DNA of 64,000 bases, taken from NCBI GenBank assembly GCA_011389895.1, contig JAABTN010000005.1, positions 62,001-126,000 on the forward strand, given 5' to 3'. Each line of letters starts with the position of its first letter. The stretch's first letter is position 1. Position numbers and translations under genes: made by a program. The stretch is from Maritimibacter sp. GTDB lineage: Bacteria > Pseudomonadota > Alphaproteobacteria > Rhodobacterales > Rhodobacteraceae. Shown one piece after another: positions 8,469 through 17,956 of this stretch. The notes under the pieces were generated by a model, which saw only the letters and a list, made by a program, of their open reading frames with translations, searched no databases and was not told the origin of the DNA.

Positions 8469-8936
8469 TTGCGTAAAGGGATTCCCTTGCTTCGCTGGCT
8501 CGACATTCCGCCCGCATGGCTCGTCGCCATGCTTTTGATCGCCTTCGGGCTGGACCGGATCGTTCCGGGGCTTGGCTTTGGTTGGTCGTGGTCGCAATGG
8601 CTGGGGCAGGCGTTGATCGTGGCCGGGGTCGGCGCGATGGTGGCGGCTGTCTGGTCGTTCATCCGGGCGCGGACCAGCGTCATTCCGCGACAGGTGCCAA
8701 GCGCGTTTCTGCGGTCGGGCATCTACCGGTTTTCGCGCAACCCGATCTATCTCGGGGATGCGCTGATCTTGACCGGGGCGATCCTGCATTGGGATGTGCT
8801 GCCTGCGCTGGTGCTGGTGCCGGTCTTCGGCTGGCTGATCGAGCGGCGGTTCATCCGGGGCGAAGAGGACGGGTTGCGCGCGGCCTTCGGGGACGAAGCG
8901 CGCGACTGGATGCGGCAGGTGCGGCGATGGCTGTGA
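8469..8936 (+). CDS. Isoprenylcysteine carboxyl methyltransferase (ICMT/PEMT) family membrane protein
   Basis: A 155-residue integral membrane protein with about four hydrophobic segments. Family signatures are '[18 protein letters not shown]' and the C-terminal '[20 protein letters not shown]'. This SAM-dependent fold is common in bacteria, mostly with unknown methyl acceptors. No ATG fits. TTG at 8469 has AGGA at 8457-8460 behind it, and TTG at 8487 behind AAAGGGA is the alternative. It stands alone between the SDR gene and pntA. Confidence 0.8.
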   Translation: MRKGIPLLRWLDIPPAWLVAMLLIAFGLDRIVPGLGFGWSWSQWLGQALIVAGVGAMVAAVWSFIRARTSVIPRQVPSAFLRSGIYRFSRNPIYLGDALILTGAILHWDVLPALVLVPVFGWLIERRFIRGEEDGLRAAFGDEARDWMRQVRRWL

Positions 8937-9081
8937 TCCATGTTGCCGCGAAAGGGAAAAACAGGGACAAATCCTCACATTTGCGAGGGTTTTGGTCGAA
9001 ACACCGGGCGATGTCGCCTATAGGAAACTTCAAGGACCGCGCGGATTGCGCGCAGGCCACAGTGGGAGAAGGAAAAGTAAC

Positions 9082-10656
9082 GTGAAAATCGGGGTACCGA
9101 AGGAAATCCTCGACGGAGAGAACCGGGTCGCCATGACGCCGGACTCCGCGGGGATGTTGCAAAAACTGGGCTACGAATGCCTGATCGAAAAAGGCGCGGG
9201 CGCGGCTGCCGGGTTCTCGGACGCCGACTACAAGGCCGCCGGGGTCACGGTGTCCAAGACCGCCGCCGCCCTGTGGAAGGACGCGGACATCATCGCCAAG
9301 GTCCGCATCCCGACCGAGACCGAGCTGAAGCGGCTGACCAAGGACAAGACGCTGATCACCTTCTTCAACCCCGGTGGGAACGAAGAGGGGCTTGAGCTTG
9401 CCAAGTCGAAGGGCGCGACCGTCATCGCGATGGAGATGGTGCCCCGCATCAGCCGCGCGCAGAAGATGGATGCGTTGTCGTCGATGGCAAACATCGCAGG
9501 CTACCGCGCGGTGATCGAGGCGGGCAACAATTTCGGCCGGTTCTTCACCGGGCAGGTGACGGCGGCGGGCAAGGTGCCGCCGGCCAAGGTGCTCGTGGTC
9601 GGGGCCGGCGTGGCCGGGCTGGCAGCCATCGGCACCTCGACCTCGCTGGGGGCGATCACCTATGCCTTCGACGTGCGCCCGGAGGTGGCCGAACAGGTTG
9701 AATCGATGGGCGCCGAATTCGTCTATCTCGATTTCGAAGAGACGCAGGAAGATGGATCCGCCTCGGGCGGCTATGCCTCTGTCTCCAGCCCCGAGTTCCG
9801 CGACGCGCAGCTTGCCAAGTTCCGCGAATTGGCACCGGAGATGGACATCGTGATCACCACGGCGCTGATCCCGAACCGCGAAGCGCCGGAGCTTTGGACC
9901 GAGGACATGGTCAAGTCGATGAAATCGGGATCGGTGATCATCGACCTGGCCGCCGAAAAGGGCGGCAATTGCAAGCTGACCGTGGCCGACGAGAAGATCG
10001 TGACCGACAATGGCGTCACCATCGTCGGCTATACCGATTTCCCGTCGCGCATGGCGACGCAATCCTCCACGCTTTATGCCAACAACATCCGTCACATGAT
10101 GACCGATCTGACGCCCGAGAAGGACGGCAAGATCAACGTCGACATGGAAGACGACGTGATCCGTGGCTCCACCGTGACCCACAAGGGCGAGATTACCTTC
10201 CCGCCACCGCCGCCGAAGGTGCAGGCCATCGCGGCGCAGAAGAAGCCGGAGCCGCCGAAGGAGCTGACGCCCGAGGAAAAACGGGCGCAGGAAATCGCGG
10301 CGTTCAAAACGCAGACCCGCAACCAGGTCACGTTGATCGTGGTCGGGGCGGTCCTGTTGCTTGGCGTGGGGCTCGTCGCCCCCGCGAGCTTCATGCAGCA
10401 CTTCGTGGTGTTCGTCCTTGCGGTCTTCGTCGGCTTCCAGGTGATCTGGAACGTGAGCCATTCGCTTCACACGCCGCTCATGTCGGTGACCAACGCCATT
10501 TCGTCGATCATCATTCTCGGCGCGCTGATGCAGATCGGCTCGGGCTCGGCCCTCGTGGTCGTGCTGGCCGCGCTGTCGGTGTTCATGGCCGGGATCAACA
10601 TCTTCGGTGGGTTCCTCGTGACACGGCGCATGCTTGCCATGTTCCAGAAATCTTAA
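9082..10656 (+). CDS. pntA: NAD(P) transhydrogenase subunit alpha
   Basis: A 524-residue alpha subunit in the fused form. The soluble NAD(H)-binding domain starts '[10 protein letters not shown]' and carries the Rossmann motif '[15 protein letters not shown]' near residue 172. It is followed by a charged Pro/Glu linker ('[16 protein letters not shown]') and four C-terminal membrane helices. With PntB it uses the proton gradient to drive hydride transfer from NADH to NADP, supplying NADPH. GTG at 9082 is chosen because AGAAGGAAAAG precedes it and PKEI is the conserved N-terminus. A TATAGG box at about 9015 is a possible -10. pntB follows after 15 bp. Confidence 0.97.
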   Translation: MKIGVPKEILDGENRVAMTPDSAGMLQKLGYECLIEKGAGAAAGFSDADYKAAGVTVSKTAAALWKDADIIAKVRIPTETELKRLTKDKTLITFFNPGGNEEGLELAKSKGATVIAMEMVPRISRAQKMDALSSMANIAGYRAVIEAGNNFGRFFTGQVTAAGKVPPAKVLVVGAGVAGLAAIGTSTSLGAITYAFDVRPEVAEQVESMGAEFVYLDFEETQEDGSASGGYASVSSPEFRDAQLAKFRELAPEMDIVITTALIPNREAPELWTEDMVKSMKSGSVIIDLAAEKGGNCKLTVADEKIVTDNGVTIVGYTDFPSRMATQSSTLYANNIRHMMTDLTPEKDGKINVDMEDDVIRGSTVTHKGEITFPPPPPKVQAIAAQKKPEPPKELTPEEKRAQEIAAFKTQTRNQVTLIVVGAVLLLGVGLVAPASFMQHFVVFVLAVFVGFQVIWNVSHSLHTPLMSVTNAISSIIILGALMQIGSGSALVVVLAALSVFMAGINIFGGFLVTRRMLAMFQKS

Positions 10657-10671
10657 GGGAGAGCAGGACTT

Positions 10672-12147
10672 ATGGAACTCGGATTCACGACAGCGGCCTA
10701 TGTGGTCGCAGCGGTGCTCTTCATTCTTGCGCTGGGCGGCCTGTCAGGGCAGGAAAGCGCGAAACGGGCGGTCTGGTACGGAATCGCGGGCATGGCGCTG
10801 GCGGTGTTCGCAACGCTCATCGGCCCCGGCTCGGGCCTGTGGCTCTTGTCGGTCGTGTTGATCGCGGCGGGGGGCATCATCGGCTACTACGTGGCCAAGC
10901 GCGTGCAGATGACGGAAATGCCGCAGCTTGTGGCGGCGATGCATTCGCTCGTCGGTCTTGCGGCGGTCTTTGTCGGCTTCAACGCGCATTTCGAAATGAC
11001 CTTCGTGGCCGGTGTGATGGCCAGTGCGCCCACGTCCCTGACTGCGGTCGGGCTGGAAAGCTGGATGGGGGAGCAGAACCTTGGCAGCTTCGCGCAGCTT
11101 ATCGCGCACAAGACCCAAGTTGAGCTCAATATCCTCAAGGTCGAGCTGTTTTTGGGTGTCTTCATCGGTGCGGTGACCTTCACCGGGTCGGTGATCGCCT
11201 ATGGCAAGCTCGCGGGCAAGGTGTCGTCGGCGGCGAACAAGCTTCCGGGCGGGCACATGTTGAACGCGGGGGCCGCGGCGATCTCGGTCATCGCGCTGAT
11301 CTGGTATTTCAACTCCGGCGCGGTCCTGCCGCTGGTGATCATGACGCTGATGGCGTTCTTCATCGGCTATCACCTGATCATGGGGATCGGCGGGGCGGAT
11401 ATGCCCGTGGTCGTCTCCATGCTCAACTCCTACTCGGGGTGGGCGGCGGCCGCGATCGGCTTTTCGCTCGGCAACGATCTTCTGATCGTGACCGGCGCGC
11501 TGGTCGGCTCATCGGGGGCGATCCTCAGTTACATCATGTGCAAGGCGATGAACCGGTCGTTCATCTCGGTCATCCTCGGCGGCTTCGGCGGCCCGGCGGG
11601 CGAGCAGATGGAAATCGACGGGGAACAAAAGCCCATCGACGCCGATGGCGTGGCGGCCGCGCTTCGGGAGGCCGACAACATCGTCATCGTGCCGGGCTAC
11701 GGCATGGCCGTGGCGCAGGCGCAGGGCGCGGTGTCCGACCTGACCACGAAACTGCGGTCACAAGGCAAGAACGTGCGCTTCGCGATCCACCCGGTCGCAG
11801 GCCGTTTGCCCGGCCACATGAACGTGCTGCTGGCCGAGGCCAAGGTGCCCTATGACATCGTGCTGGAAATGGACGAGGTCAACGATGACTTCCCCGACAC
11901 CGACGTGGTGATCGTCATCGGGTCGAACGACATCGTGAACCCCGCCGCACAGGAAGACCCGAACAGCCCCATCGCGGGGATGCCGGTTCTGGAAGTGTGG
12001 AAGGCCAAGCAGGTGTTCGTCTCAAAGCGTGGCCAAGGCACCGGGTATTCCGGGATCGAGAACCCGCTGTTCTACAAGGAAAACACCCAGATGTTCTACG
12101 GCGATGCCAAGGAATCGGTGTCGAGCCTTCTGCCGCTTCTCGGCTGA
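10672..12147 (+). CDS. pntB: NAD(P) transhydrogenase subunit beta
   Basis: A 491-residue beta subunit. About nine membrane helices fill residues 1-265, forming the proton path, and the C-terminal soluble domain binds NADP(H), seen in '[16 protein letters not shown]', '[19 protein letters not shown]' and '[11 protein letters not shown]'. It pairs with PntA to make the membrane-bound proton-translocating transhydrogenase. A GGGAGAG ribosome site precedes the ATG. A strong terminator 25 bp after the stop ends the two-gene operon. Confidence 0.97.
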   Translation: MELGFTTAAYVVAAVLFILALGGLSGQESAKRAVWYGIAGMALAVFATLIGPGSGLWLLSVVLIAAGGIIGYYVAKRVQMTEMPQLVAAMHSLVGLAAVFVGFNAHFEMTFVAGVMASAPTSLTAVGLESWMGEQNLGSFAQLIAHKTQVELNILKVELFLGVFIGAVTFTGSVIAYGKLAGKVSSAANKLPGGHMLNAGAAAISVIALIWYFNSGAVLPLVIMTLMAFFIGYHLIMGIGGADMPVVVSMLNSYSGWAAAAIGFSLGNDLLIVTGALVGSSGAILSYIMCKAMNRSFISVILGGFGGPAGEQMEIDGEQKPIDADGVAAALREADNIVIVPGYGMAVAQAQGAVSDLTTKLRSQGKNVRFAIHPVAGRLPGHMNVLLAEAKVPYDIVLEMDEVNDDFPDTDVVIVIGSNDIVNPAAQEDPNSPIAGMPVLEVWKAKQVFVSKRGQGTGYSGIENPLFYKENTQMFYGDAKESVSSLLPLLG

Positions 12148-12171
12148 TCTGCCGTAGGCTGACAAGACAAG

Positions 12172-12199
12172 GGCCCCGCCGTTTGGTGGGGCCTTTTTT
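12172..12199 (+). terminator. Rho-independent terminator of pntAB
   Basis: A nine-base-pair stem GGCCCCGCC / GGTGGGGCC (one G-U type pair) with a GTTT loop is followed by six T residues. It lies just after the pntB stop. Confidence 0.9.
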
Positions 12200-12217
12200 G
12201 CATCTGGCCGTGTGATT

Positions 12218-12769
12218 TCACGTTGGCTTTGCCACAAGGAACGCGCCCGGGGCAAGCCCGTCGAGGTCATAGGGGCCAACCGACCAGCGCACGAGGCGCA
12301 GGGTCGGATACCCGATGGCCGCCGTCATGCGCCGCACCTGCCGATTGCGCCCCTCGGTGATGGTCAATTCCACCCAGGTGTCCGGCACGGTCTTTCTGAA
12401 CCGAACCGGGGGATCGCGCGCCCAGATCTGTGGGGGCGCGATCAGGCGCACCTTGGCCGGGCGTGTCGGCCCGTCGTTCAAGGTGACGCCCCGGCGCAGG
12501 GGGGCAAGGTCGTCGTTGCACGGCGCGCCTTCGAGCTGCGCGAGATAGGTCTTTGGCATCTTGTGTTTCGGGTCGCTGATCCGCGCCTGAAGCCGTCCGT
12601 CGTCGGTCAGAAGCAAAAGCCCCTCGCTGTCGCGGTCCAGCCGCCCGGCGGGATAGACCCCGGGCAGGTCGATGTAATCAGACAGCGTCGCCCGTTTGGT
12701 CGGTGATTTCGTGTCGGTGAATTGCGACAGGACGCCGAAGGGTTTGTTGAACAGGACGAGACGGGTCAT
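12218..12769 (-). CDS. 23S rRNA pseudouridine synthase, RluE-like (RsuA/RluB/E/F family)
   Basis: A 183-residue single-domain pseudouridine synthase without the N-terminal S4 domain, as in RluE. It starts 'MTRLVLFNKPFGVLSQFTD'; the catalytic Asp45 sits in 'AGRLDRDSEGLLLLTDDG', and 'EGRNRQVRRMTAAIGYPTLR' is the conserved C-terminal motif. E. coli RluE modifies U2457 of 23S rRNA, and the same target is likely here. The ATG at 12769 is preferred to a GTG seven codons upstream because it matches the family start. No strong ribosome site is visible for either. It converges with pntB and diverges from the DUF3422 gene. Confidence 0.88.
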   Translation of the reverse strand: MTRLVLFNKPFGVLSQFTDTKSPTKRATLSDYIDLPGVYPAGRLDRDSEGLLLLTDDGRLQARISDPKHKMPKTYLAQLEGAPCNDDLAPLRRGVTLNDGPTRPAKVRLIAPPQIWARDPPVRFRKTVPDTWVELTITEGRNRQVRRMTAAIGYPTLRLVRWSVGPYDLDGLAPGAFLVAKPT

Positions 12770-12934
12770 GCGGCACCGATACTGCGCCACGCGCGAAAAT
12801 GCACGCCCCCTGTCGGCGGGGCGGTGCCCGGTATGGGACGACGAAACATGGTGCGCACCGGGCGCGACAATCGACCCCTGTCAAAAACTGTGAAGTCCGT
12901 TACAACATTCAGAACGCGAACACTGAGGCATGTC

Positions 12935-14215
12935 ATGGCAAAACTCGAAGACCACAAGCTGCGCTATACCTTGGCGAACGAGCTGCATGCCCGCCCGTTC
13001 CCCTCGCTCGACGCCCCTTGCTTTGCCGCCTGTCTCGCGATCAAGCAACCTGACAACGCGGTGGCGCGCGACCGGCAGGCGGATGTGGACCATCTTCTGG
13101 CGCTTCTGGACCGCTTCGGGGCGGCGCATCCAAAGCCGGGGGCGAACCATTTCTTCGGCGATCTCGGCAAATACCGGTTGAAGTGGGAACAGCATACCGA
13201 ATTCGTCACCTACACGATCTTTGGCGAGGGCACCCATGACAAGGCTTTCGACCCGACCATGTTCGACGTGTTCCCCGACGATTGGCTGGCACAGGCCCCC
13301 GGCGCGCGTATCACCTCGATCCTGATCCGGGTCGAGCAGATGTCGGGCGAAGCCGAGATGCGCCAGAAAATCCAGAACTGGTTCGTGCATGAAAGCGTCG
13401 CGGCCACACATGTGCTGGACAGCGAGGCGGTCGTGGCGGCCGATTTCCGGATTGATGAGAGCGGCCACAGCCGCGTTGCGATCTTTGTCGACAAGGGGTG
13501 TTCGCCCCGGCGCACGGGCCGGGTAGTGCAGCGCATGACCGAGATCGAAACCTACAAGCAGATGTCGATGCTCGGGCTTGCCCGCGCGCGCGAGGTGCAG
13601 GGGCGGTTGTCGGAGATCGGGAACAAGCTCTCGGCATTGGTGACGGGGATGGGCGAACTGGATGGCGCGTCCGAATCCCGGCTCACCGATCTTCTGAACA
13701 TCTCGGCCGAGCTTGAAAAGCTGAACGCGGAAACCTCGTTCCGCTTCGGGGCGACAGCGGCTTACGAGGCCATCGTGAGCCAGCGGATCGAGGTGCTGCG
13801 TGAGCAACGGTGGAACGGGCATCAGACCCTGCGTGAATTCATGACGCGCCGCTATGACCCCGCGATGCGCACGGTGACAAGTGTGGAACGGCAGTTGCAC
13901 GAGATGTCGGAACGCGCGATGCGGGCCGCCGATCTTTTCCGCACCAAGGTGGATGTTGAGAGGTCGGCCCAGAACCAGGCCTTGCTGGAAAGCATGGATC
14001 GGCGCGCCGATGTGCAGCTTCGCCTGCAGCGCACGGTCGAGGGGCTGTCGGTCGTCGCGATCAGCTATTACGCGGTCTCGCTCGGGGCCTACCTGCTTGA
14101 GCCGGTTGGGACATGGCTGAACCTTGAGAAAGGTCAGCTTCTGTCGATCATCACTCTGCCGGTTGTGCTTGCCGTCTGGCTGATGGTGCGGTCGATCCGG
14201 AAGCGGTTTCACTGA
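12935..14215 (+). CDS. DUF3422 family membrane-anchored protein
   Basis: A 426-residue protein of a family widespread in alphaproteobacteria and of unknown function. The N-terminal signature 'RYTLANELHARPFPSLDAPC' and 'WEQHTEFVTYTIF' are characteristic. A long helical, probably coiled-coil middle (residues about 200-370) precedes two C-terminal membrane segments ('LSVVAISYYAVSLGAYLLE', 'SIITLPVVLAVWLMV'). This looks like a cytoplasmic domain held to the membrane by a helical stalk. ATG at 12935 follows GAGG at 12924-12927. Its last 65 bp overlap the opposite-strand YeeE gene. Confidence 0.9.
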   Translation: MAKLEDHKLRYTLANELHARPFPSLDAPCFAACLAIKQPDNAVARDRQADVDHLLALLDRFGAAHPKPGANHFFGDLGKYRLKWEQHTEFVTYTIFGEGTHDKAFDPTMFDVFPDDWLAQAPGARITSILIRVEQMSGEAEMRQKIQNWFVHESVAATHVLDSEAVVAADFRIDESGHSRVAIFVDKGCSPRRTGRVVQRMTEIETYKQMSMLGLARAREVQGRLSEIGNKLSALVTGMGELDGASESRLTDLLNISAELEKLNAETSFRFGATAAYEAIVSQRIEVLREQRWNGHQTLREFMTRRYDPAMRTVTSVERQLHEMSERAMRAADLFRTKVDVERSAQNQALLESMDRRADVQLRLQRTVEGLSVVAISYYAVSLGAYLLEPVGTWLNLEKGQLLSIITLPVVLAVWLMVRSIRKRFH

Positions 14216-15224
14216 CGAAGCGATGGGTCGCAAGCGCGCCTGCCGCGATCATCACGAGCGCGAGAAGGGCCGCGACCGACAGCGTGGGAAGACCGGAGAG
14301 CCCCGCCCCGATGGTGCAGCCGCCCGCCAGCACGCCGCCCGACCCCATCAACACCGCGCCAAGCGCATAGCGCCCGGTTTCGCGGGGGGCCGAAAAGCTC
14401 TGCCAGGCAAAGCTGCGGAACACCAGCGCCGCGATGAAGGCTCCGACAAAGGTGCCGCCGATCAGCCCGACCCCGAAATTGGCCGAGATGGCCGAGGAGG
14501 CGATGGTGAAGAACAGGCTGTCGGCAAAGGGCGCGGTGAAAGACAGCGCCTGTTTCGCGATCGGGTCGAAATCGTCGTAGAGCACGAAGCCCGTGGTCAC
14601 CCATGCCAACGGCACGAGCGCGCCCAGAAGCGCGGCCAGCCCGAGAAGGCTCCAGCGGTTGCCTGACCGCAGCGCGATGGCCAGCGCGGCGAAGGCGATT
14701 ACCGCGGACCAGACCAGCGCACCGCCGGGCAGGGCGGCAAGCGTGGCCGCGTCACCCAGCGGCAGCGTCACGCCTTCCAACGCCACGCGAATCGGGGACA
14801 ACACGCCCTTCAACGTCGCATGGGCGGCGATGGCGACCAAGATCAAAACGCTCAGCGCGCGCAGGTTGCCACCCGCCCCGAGAACGGTCAGCCGCGAAAT
14901 GCAGCCACGGGTGAGCACCATGCCCGCCCCGAAGGCGAGCCCGCCCAAGACGATGGCCAGCCACGGCAGATCGTTGGTCAGGAACCGGTGATCGGCGAAC
15001 CCGATCCAGCCGCGCGCCACGGCGGCCTGCGTGCCGATGACTGCAACCGCCAGCGCCATGAACCAGATGCCCCGCGCCTGACGCCGGTCAGCCCCGACGA
15101 GCGCACGTCGAAAGCAAAACGCCGTCCGTTCCGCCAGAATGCCGAAGACAAGCCCGATGGCGAGCGCGGCAAAGACCGCCGCCTGCGGTGCGGTGAGGGA
15201 TTGAAAGCCGAAGGTCTCGAACAT
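14151..15224 (-). CDS. YeeE/YedE family membrane transporter (sulfur-compound uptake family)
   Basis: A 357-residue polytopic membrane protein with two similar halves. The conserved cysteines and glycines of the family are present: 'ERTAFCFRRAL', 'LTRGCISRLTVLGAGG' and 'LAGGCTIGAGLSGLPTLS'. A characterised member (TsuA/YeeE) imports thiosulfate through such cysteines, and PmpA/B-type relatives are tied to sulfur metabolism; the substrate here is inferred only. The C-terminal coding end overlaps the DUF3422 gene tail by 65 bp. Upstream, at 15266-15288, is an AT-rich ATTC/GAAT dyad that may be its operator. Confidence 0.88.
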   Translation of the reverse strand: MFETFGFQSLTAPQAAVFAALAIGLVFGILAERTAFCFRRALVGADRRQARGIWFMALAVAVIGTQAAVARGWIGFADHRFLTNDLPWLAIVLGGLAFGAGMVLTRGCISRLTVLGAGGNLRALSVLILVAIAAHATLKGVLSPIRVALEGVTLPLGDAATLAALPGGALVWSAVIAFAALAIALRSGNRWSLLGLAALLGALVPLAWVTTGFVLYDDFDPIAKQALSFTAPFADSLFFTIASSAISANFGVGLIGGTFVGAFIAALVFRSFAWQSFSAPRETGRYALGAVLMGSGGVLAGGCTIGAGLSGLPTLSVAALLALVMIAAGALATHRFVSETASGSTAPSARRQAQPAE

Positions 15225-15265
15225 CTCGGGTCTCCAATTGGAATTTTGTTCCGAATGAAGCGAGA

Positions 15266-15288
15266 TATTCGTGAATTCAAATGAATTC
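15266..15288. promoter_or_regulatory. AT-rich ATTC/GAAT dyad upstream of the YeeE gene
   Basis: Within a GC-rich chromosome, this short AT-rich segment carries ATATTC, then GAATTC at 15273-15278 and GAATTC at 15283-15288 separated by AAAT, which makes a near-palindrome. ATTC/GAAT dyads are recognised by BigR/SqrR-type ArsR repressors that respond to sulfide or persulfide, and YeeE genes are often under such control. No such repressor gene is in the window, so the link is inference. Confidence 0.4.
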
Positions 15289-15437
15289 TCTTGTCGTTTG
15301 GCCAGTCACGGCGGGACAATGTTCCAATTCGCGTGACGCCGGGCAAACCCTGTCATGCACGAACCGCATGTCCTGAAACATCCGGTGCGCGCGCGGCGGT
15401 GGTTTTGGATCGTCGGTCTTTTCTTGGATTGGTGCAC

Positions 15438-15467
15438 AAAAAACGGGCCGCGACAGCGCGCGGCCCG
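15438..15467 (-). terminator. Rho-independent terminator of the MetE-like gene
   Basis: On the minus strand, a perfect nine-base-pair stem CGGGCCGCG / CGCGGCCCG with a six-base loop is followed by six T residues. It lies 27 bp after the stop of the MetE-like gene. The rest of 15225-15493 holds the YeeE promoter region and nothing else I can identify. Confidence 0.88.
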
Positions 15468-15493
15468 GGGTTGATCGCCCTTTGCGGCGTGTC

Positions 15494-16615
15494 TCAGGCT
15501 TCGCCCCAGATTTCCTCGGCGCAGCGCACCACGAGCTCCAGTTTCTTTTTCTGGTCGTCCGGGGTGATCGCGTTGCCGTGCTCGGTCGACGAGAAGCCAC
15601 ACTGCGGGGCGATGCCCAACTGGTCGATGTCGACGAATTTCGACGCCTCTTCGAACTTCGACTTCAGCCAATCCATGCTCTCAAGCTCGGGGGTCTTCGT
15701 GGTGATGAAGCCTGGCAAGACGCGCTGTTTGCCCTTGGGCAGCAGCGAAAGCGGCTCAAGCCCGCCGGCGCGGTCGGTGTCGTATTCCATGAAAAAGATG
15801 TCCACGCCTGTCGAAAAGATCGCCTCGGCCGCCCGGTCATAGGCGCCTTCGGCGGCATGGGTGGACCGGAAATTGCCGCGACACATGTGCATGCCGATGA
15901 ACATGTCGTCCGGGCGGTCGGCGATGGCGTCACGCAAAACCTCGCCGTATTTCTGGATCAGGAAATCCGGGTCCGTCCCATCGGCGCGCTTGTCTTCGCG
16001 GTGTTTGGGGTCGCAGAGATAGGCGAAGAAGATGTCGTCCATCTGAAGGTATCGGCACCCGGCCTCGTAAAACTTGGCGACCGCTTTCTTGTAGGTCGTG
16101 ACAAGATCGGCAAACAGCGCCTCCTGGTCGTCCTGGTATTCCTTCACCCGGATGTCGGATTTCGCCGTGCGAAAGTGGCAGCAGGACGGGCCGGGGATCG
16201 AGATTTTCGGAAGCACCTTCGTGTTCTGGGCGACGAATTTGTAATGGTCGAGCATCGGGTGGTCGTCGGGAAAGTCGAGCTTTCCGTTGATTGCGGGGAA
16301 CACGGGGGGAAGCTCGACCCCCTGAAAACCGACGAAAGAGCTGCCATCACGGCTCTCGATGTCCAGCCCGTCGAGCATGCCCATGAAGTCGTAATGCCAG
16401 AACGTGCGCCGGGCTTCGCCATCGGTCACGACCTTGAGCCCGACCTCTTCCTGCATCTTGATCAGCGCGGGAATTTCCGCGTCCTCGACAGCCTTCAGCT
16501 CATCCGCCGAAATGGATTTGTCGCCATAGAACTTGGTCCGTGCGTCCTTGACCGCATCCGGGCGCAGGAGCGAGCCGACATGATCGGCGCGGAATGGTGG
16601 GGTAGCTGTGGACAT
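15494..16615 (-). CDS. Cobalamin-independent methionine synthase C-terminal-like methyltransferase (UROD/MetE-like)
   Basis: A 373-residue protein containing only the catalytic barrel of MetE; the N-terminal folate-binding half is missing, as in the YxjG/YxjH group. It begins 'FRADHVGSLLRPDAVKDAR', as expected for this family. The zinc ligands are visible: 'GMHMCRGN' (His and Cys) and 'GIAPQCGFSS' (second Cys). Such enzymes move a methyl group from a small donor to homocysteine or another thiol; the donor is unknown here. It has its own terminator and no partner gene on the same strand closer than 59 bp. Confidence 0.85.
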   Translation of the reverse strand: MSTATPPFRADHVGSLLRPDAVKDARTKFYGDKSISADELKAVEDAEIPALIKMQEEVGLKVVTDGEARRTFWHYDFMGMLDGLDIESRDGSSFVGFQGVELPPVFPAINGKLDFPDDHPMLDHYKFVAQNTKVLPKISIPGPSCCHFRTAKSDIRVKEYQDDQEALFADLVTTYKKAVAKFYEAGCRYLQMDDIFFAYLCDPKHREDKRADGTDPDFLIQKYGEVLRDAIADRPDDMFIGMHMCRGNFRSTHAAEGAYDRAAEAIFSTGVDIFFMEYDTDRAGGLEPLSLLPKGKQRVLPGFITTKTPELESMDWLKSKFEEASKFVDIDQLGIAPQCGFSSTEHGNAITPDDQKKKLELVVRCAEEIWGEA

Positions 16616-16674
16616 GAGATCCTCCTCGTTTCGTTGCCATGGAAACTATGTCGGGGCCGGGGGGGTCGCAACAG

Positions 16675-17391
16675 CTATGTCATGTATTTCGAGGCTTCAC
16701 GCCGTGCGAAGGCCTTCATCCGGCCCCCATTTTTCTCAACAAAATCATGAGCCCGCTTCATGTCGTGCTTGGACAGATCACGCACCCACCACGCCACAGC
16801 CTTCTGAATGAACCAATCGCGATCCTCGACATAGCCCTCGGCCCAGCCCAAAACACGCTCGCGTATGGCGATATCCTGCGGCGTCGGGTGGTTCTGTTTC
16901 GTCCACGGCAGGGTGATGACGAGCGCGGCACGCCGGGTCCACATATGCTCTGATCGGGTCCAGGGTGAGACATCGTCAAGCCGGGCGGGATCGGCCACGA
17001 GCCGCTTTTGCCCGGCCATGCAGGCATGGTCGGCGATGGCCCAGCTGTCGAAATCGGGCACCCACGTCTGGATCAAGGCCCAGACGTCTTGGTCGGGTTT
17101 GATCCGGGCCTGCGTCAAAAGCTTTGCCGCGGCCAGCCGAGCCTCGAATATATCGGTCTGCCACAGCGCATCGGCCAGCTCGACCCGCGCCGCGACCGAC
17201 ATCTCGCGCCGCCATGTCTTGGTCAGATCGTTGATCCGGGGGTTCGGAACGCCAAGGTATCTGCGCGCGATCTTGTGGTATGCGGCCGCGCCTTCGGCGC
17301 GCCCGGGTTCCACATGGACGGTGAGCGCGGCCAGCGCGTCCTCCAGCGACACCAATGACGGAGGCGGGGACCCGGGCGGCGGCACGCTCAT
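16675..17391 (-). CDS. DNA alkylation repair protein (AlkD-like)
   Basis: A 238-residue all-helical ALK/HEAT-repeat protein. The family start is seen in 'AYHKIARRYLGVPNPRINDL', with 'LWQTDIFEARLAAAKLL' and 'DFDSWAIADHACMAGQKRLV' in the middle and 'DRDWFIQKAVAWWVRDLSKH' near the end. AlkD is a DNA glycosylase that removes bulky or cationic alkylated bases such as 7-methylguanine without base flipping. The W/D residues that contact the lesion in AlkD appear to have counterparts, but I could not align them fully. It overlaps the upstream PPOX-fold gene by four bases (ATGA), so the two are translationally coupled. Confidence 0.85.
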   Translation of the reverse strand: MSVPPPGSPPPSLVSLEDALAALTVHVEPGRAEGAAAYHKIARRYLGVPNPRINDLTKTWRREMSVAARVELADALWQTDIFEARLAAAKLLTQARIKPDQDVWALIQTWVPDFDSWAIADHACMAGQKRLVADPARLDDVSPWTRSEHMWTRRAALVITLPWTKQNHPTPQDIAIRERVLGWAEGYVEDRDWFIQKAVAWWVRDLSKHDMKRAHDFVEKNGGRMKAFARREASKYMT

Positions 17392-17930
17392 TCAAGAATG
17401 CCGGTCGGCAGCCCGTCGATGGTCTCGCGGTTTCTTTCGTCCCAATAGGTCGCGATCCCCGCCGCGCCCTTGTCCTCGGTCCATTTGGCCAATGTGTCGC
17501 GTTCGCGCGGGTTGTCAAAAAACGGCACCGCGTAGCCGCAGGAAGTCTGCACCATGTCCACCGTCATGTCATAGACTTGCCGCGCGCCCAGCGGGGCGCC
17601 CCAATGCGCCACGGCGTCCTCCCAGCCTGCGTCACGGGGGTGGAGGGTGCGGGCGCTGCCGAAGGCGCGCAGGATGAGGGGGCGGGTGGTGAAGCTGCAC
17701 CACATCAAGGTCATGCGGTTCACCTGCGCCAGATGCGCGGCGGTTTCGTTGCCCGACCCGGTGAGGTTCAGCCAAAGAATGCGGTTGGGGCCAAGCACTC
17801 GCAGGCTGTCCATCCCCTTGGGTGAGACATTGACGCGGCTGTCGGTGCCCGCCGATCCGACGAAGAAAAGGTGCTGATCCTCGATAAAGGCGCGGTGCGC
17901 GTCTTCGATCCGGCCAAACTGCTTGCCCAT
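17388..17930 (-). CDS. Pyridoxamine 5'-phosphate oxidase-fold family protein
   Basis: A 180-residue split-barrel flavin-type protein. The N-terminal 'FIEDQHLFFVGSAGTDSRVN' followed by 'VSPKGMDSLRVLGPNRILWL' is typical of the putative-general-stress PPOX group, with 'GSGNETAAHLAQVNRMTLMW' after it. Members bind FMN, F420 or haem, and most are uncharacterised; this one is not a true PdxH. It is the first gene of a two-gene unit with the AlkD-like gene. The ATG at 17930 gives a length normal for the family. Confidence 0.8.
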   Translation of the reverse strand: MGKQFGRIEDAHRAFIEDQHLFFVGSAGTDSRVNVSPKGMDSLRVLGPNRILWLNLTGSGNETAAHLAQVNRMTLMWCSFTTRPLILRAFGSARTLHPRDAGWEDAVAHWGAPLGARQVYDMTVDMVQTSCGYAVPFFDNPRERDTLAKWTEDKGAAGIATYWDERNRETIDGLPTGILE

Positions 17931-17956
17931 CTTCGTCCCTTTCCTATTCCAAAACC

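Noticed and set aside
8851-10470. 539-codon reverse frame opposite pntA
   Set aside because: Antisense to a well-conserved gene and made of His/Arg/Gly-rich low-information sequence, as expected from high G+C codon bias.
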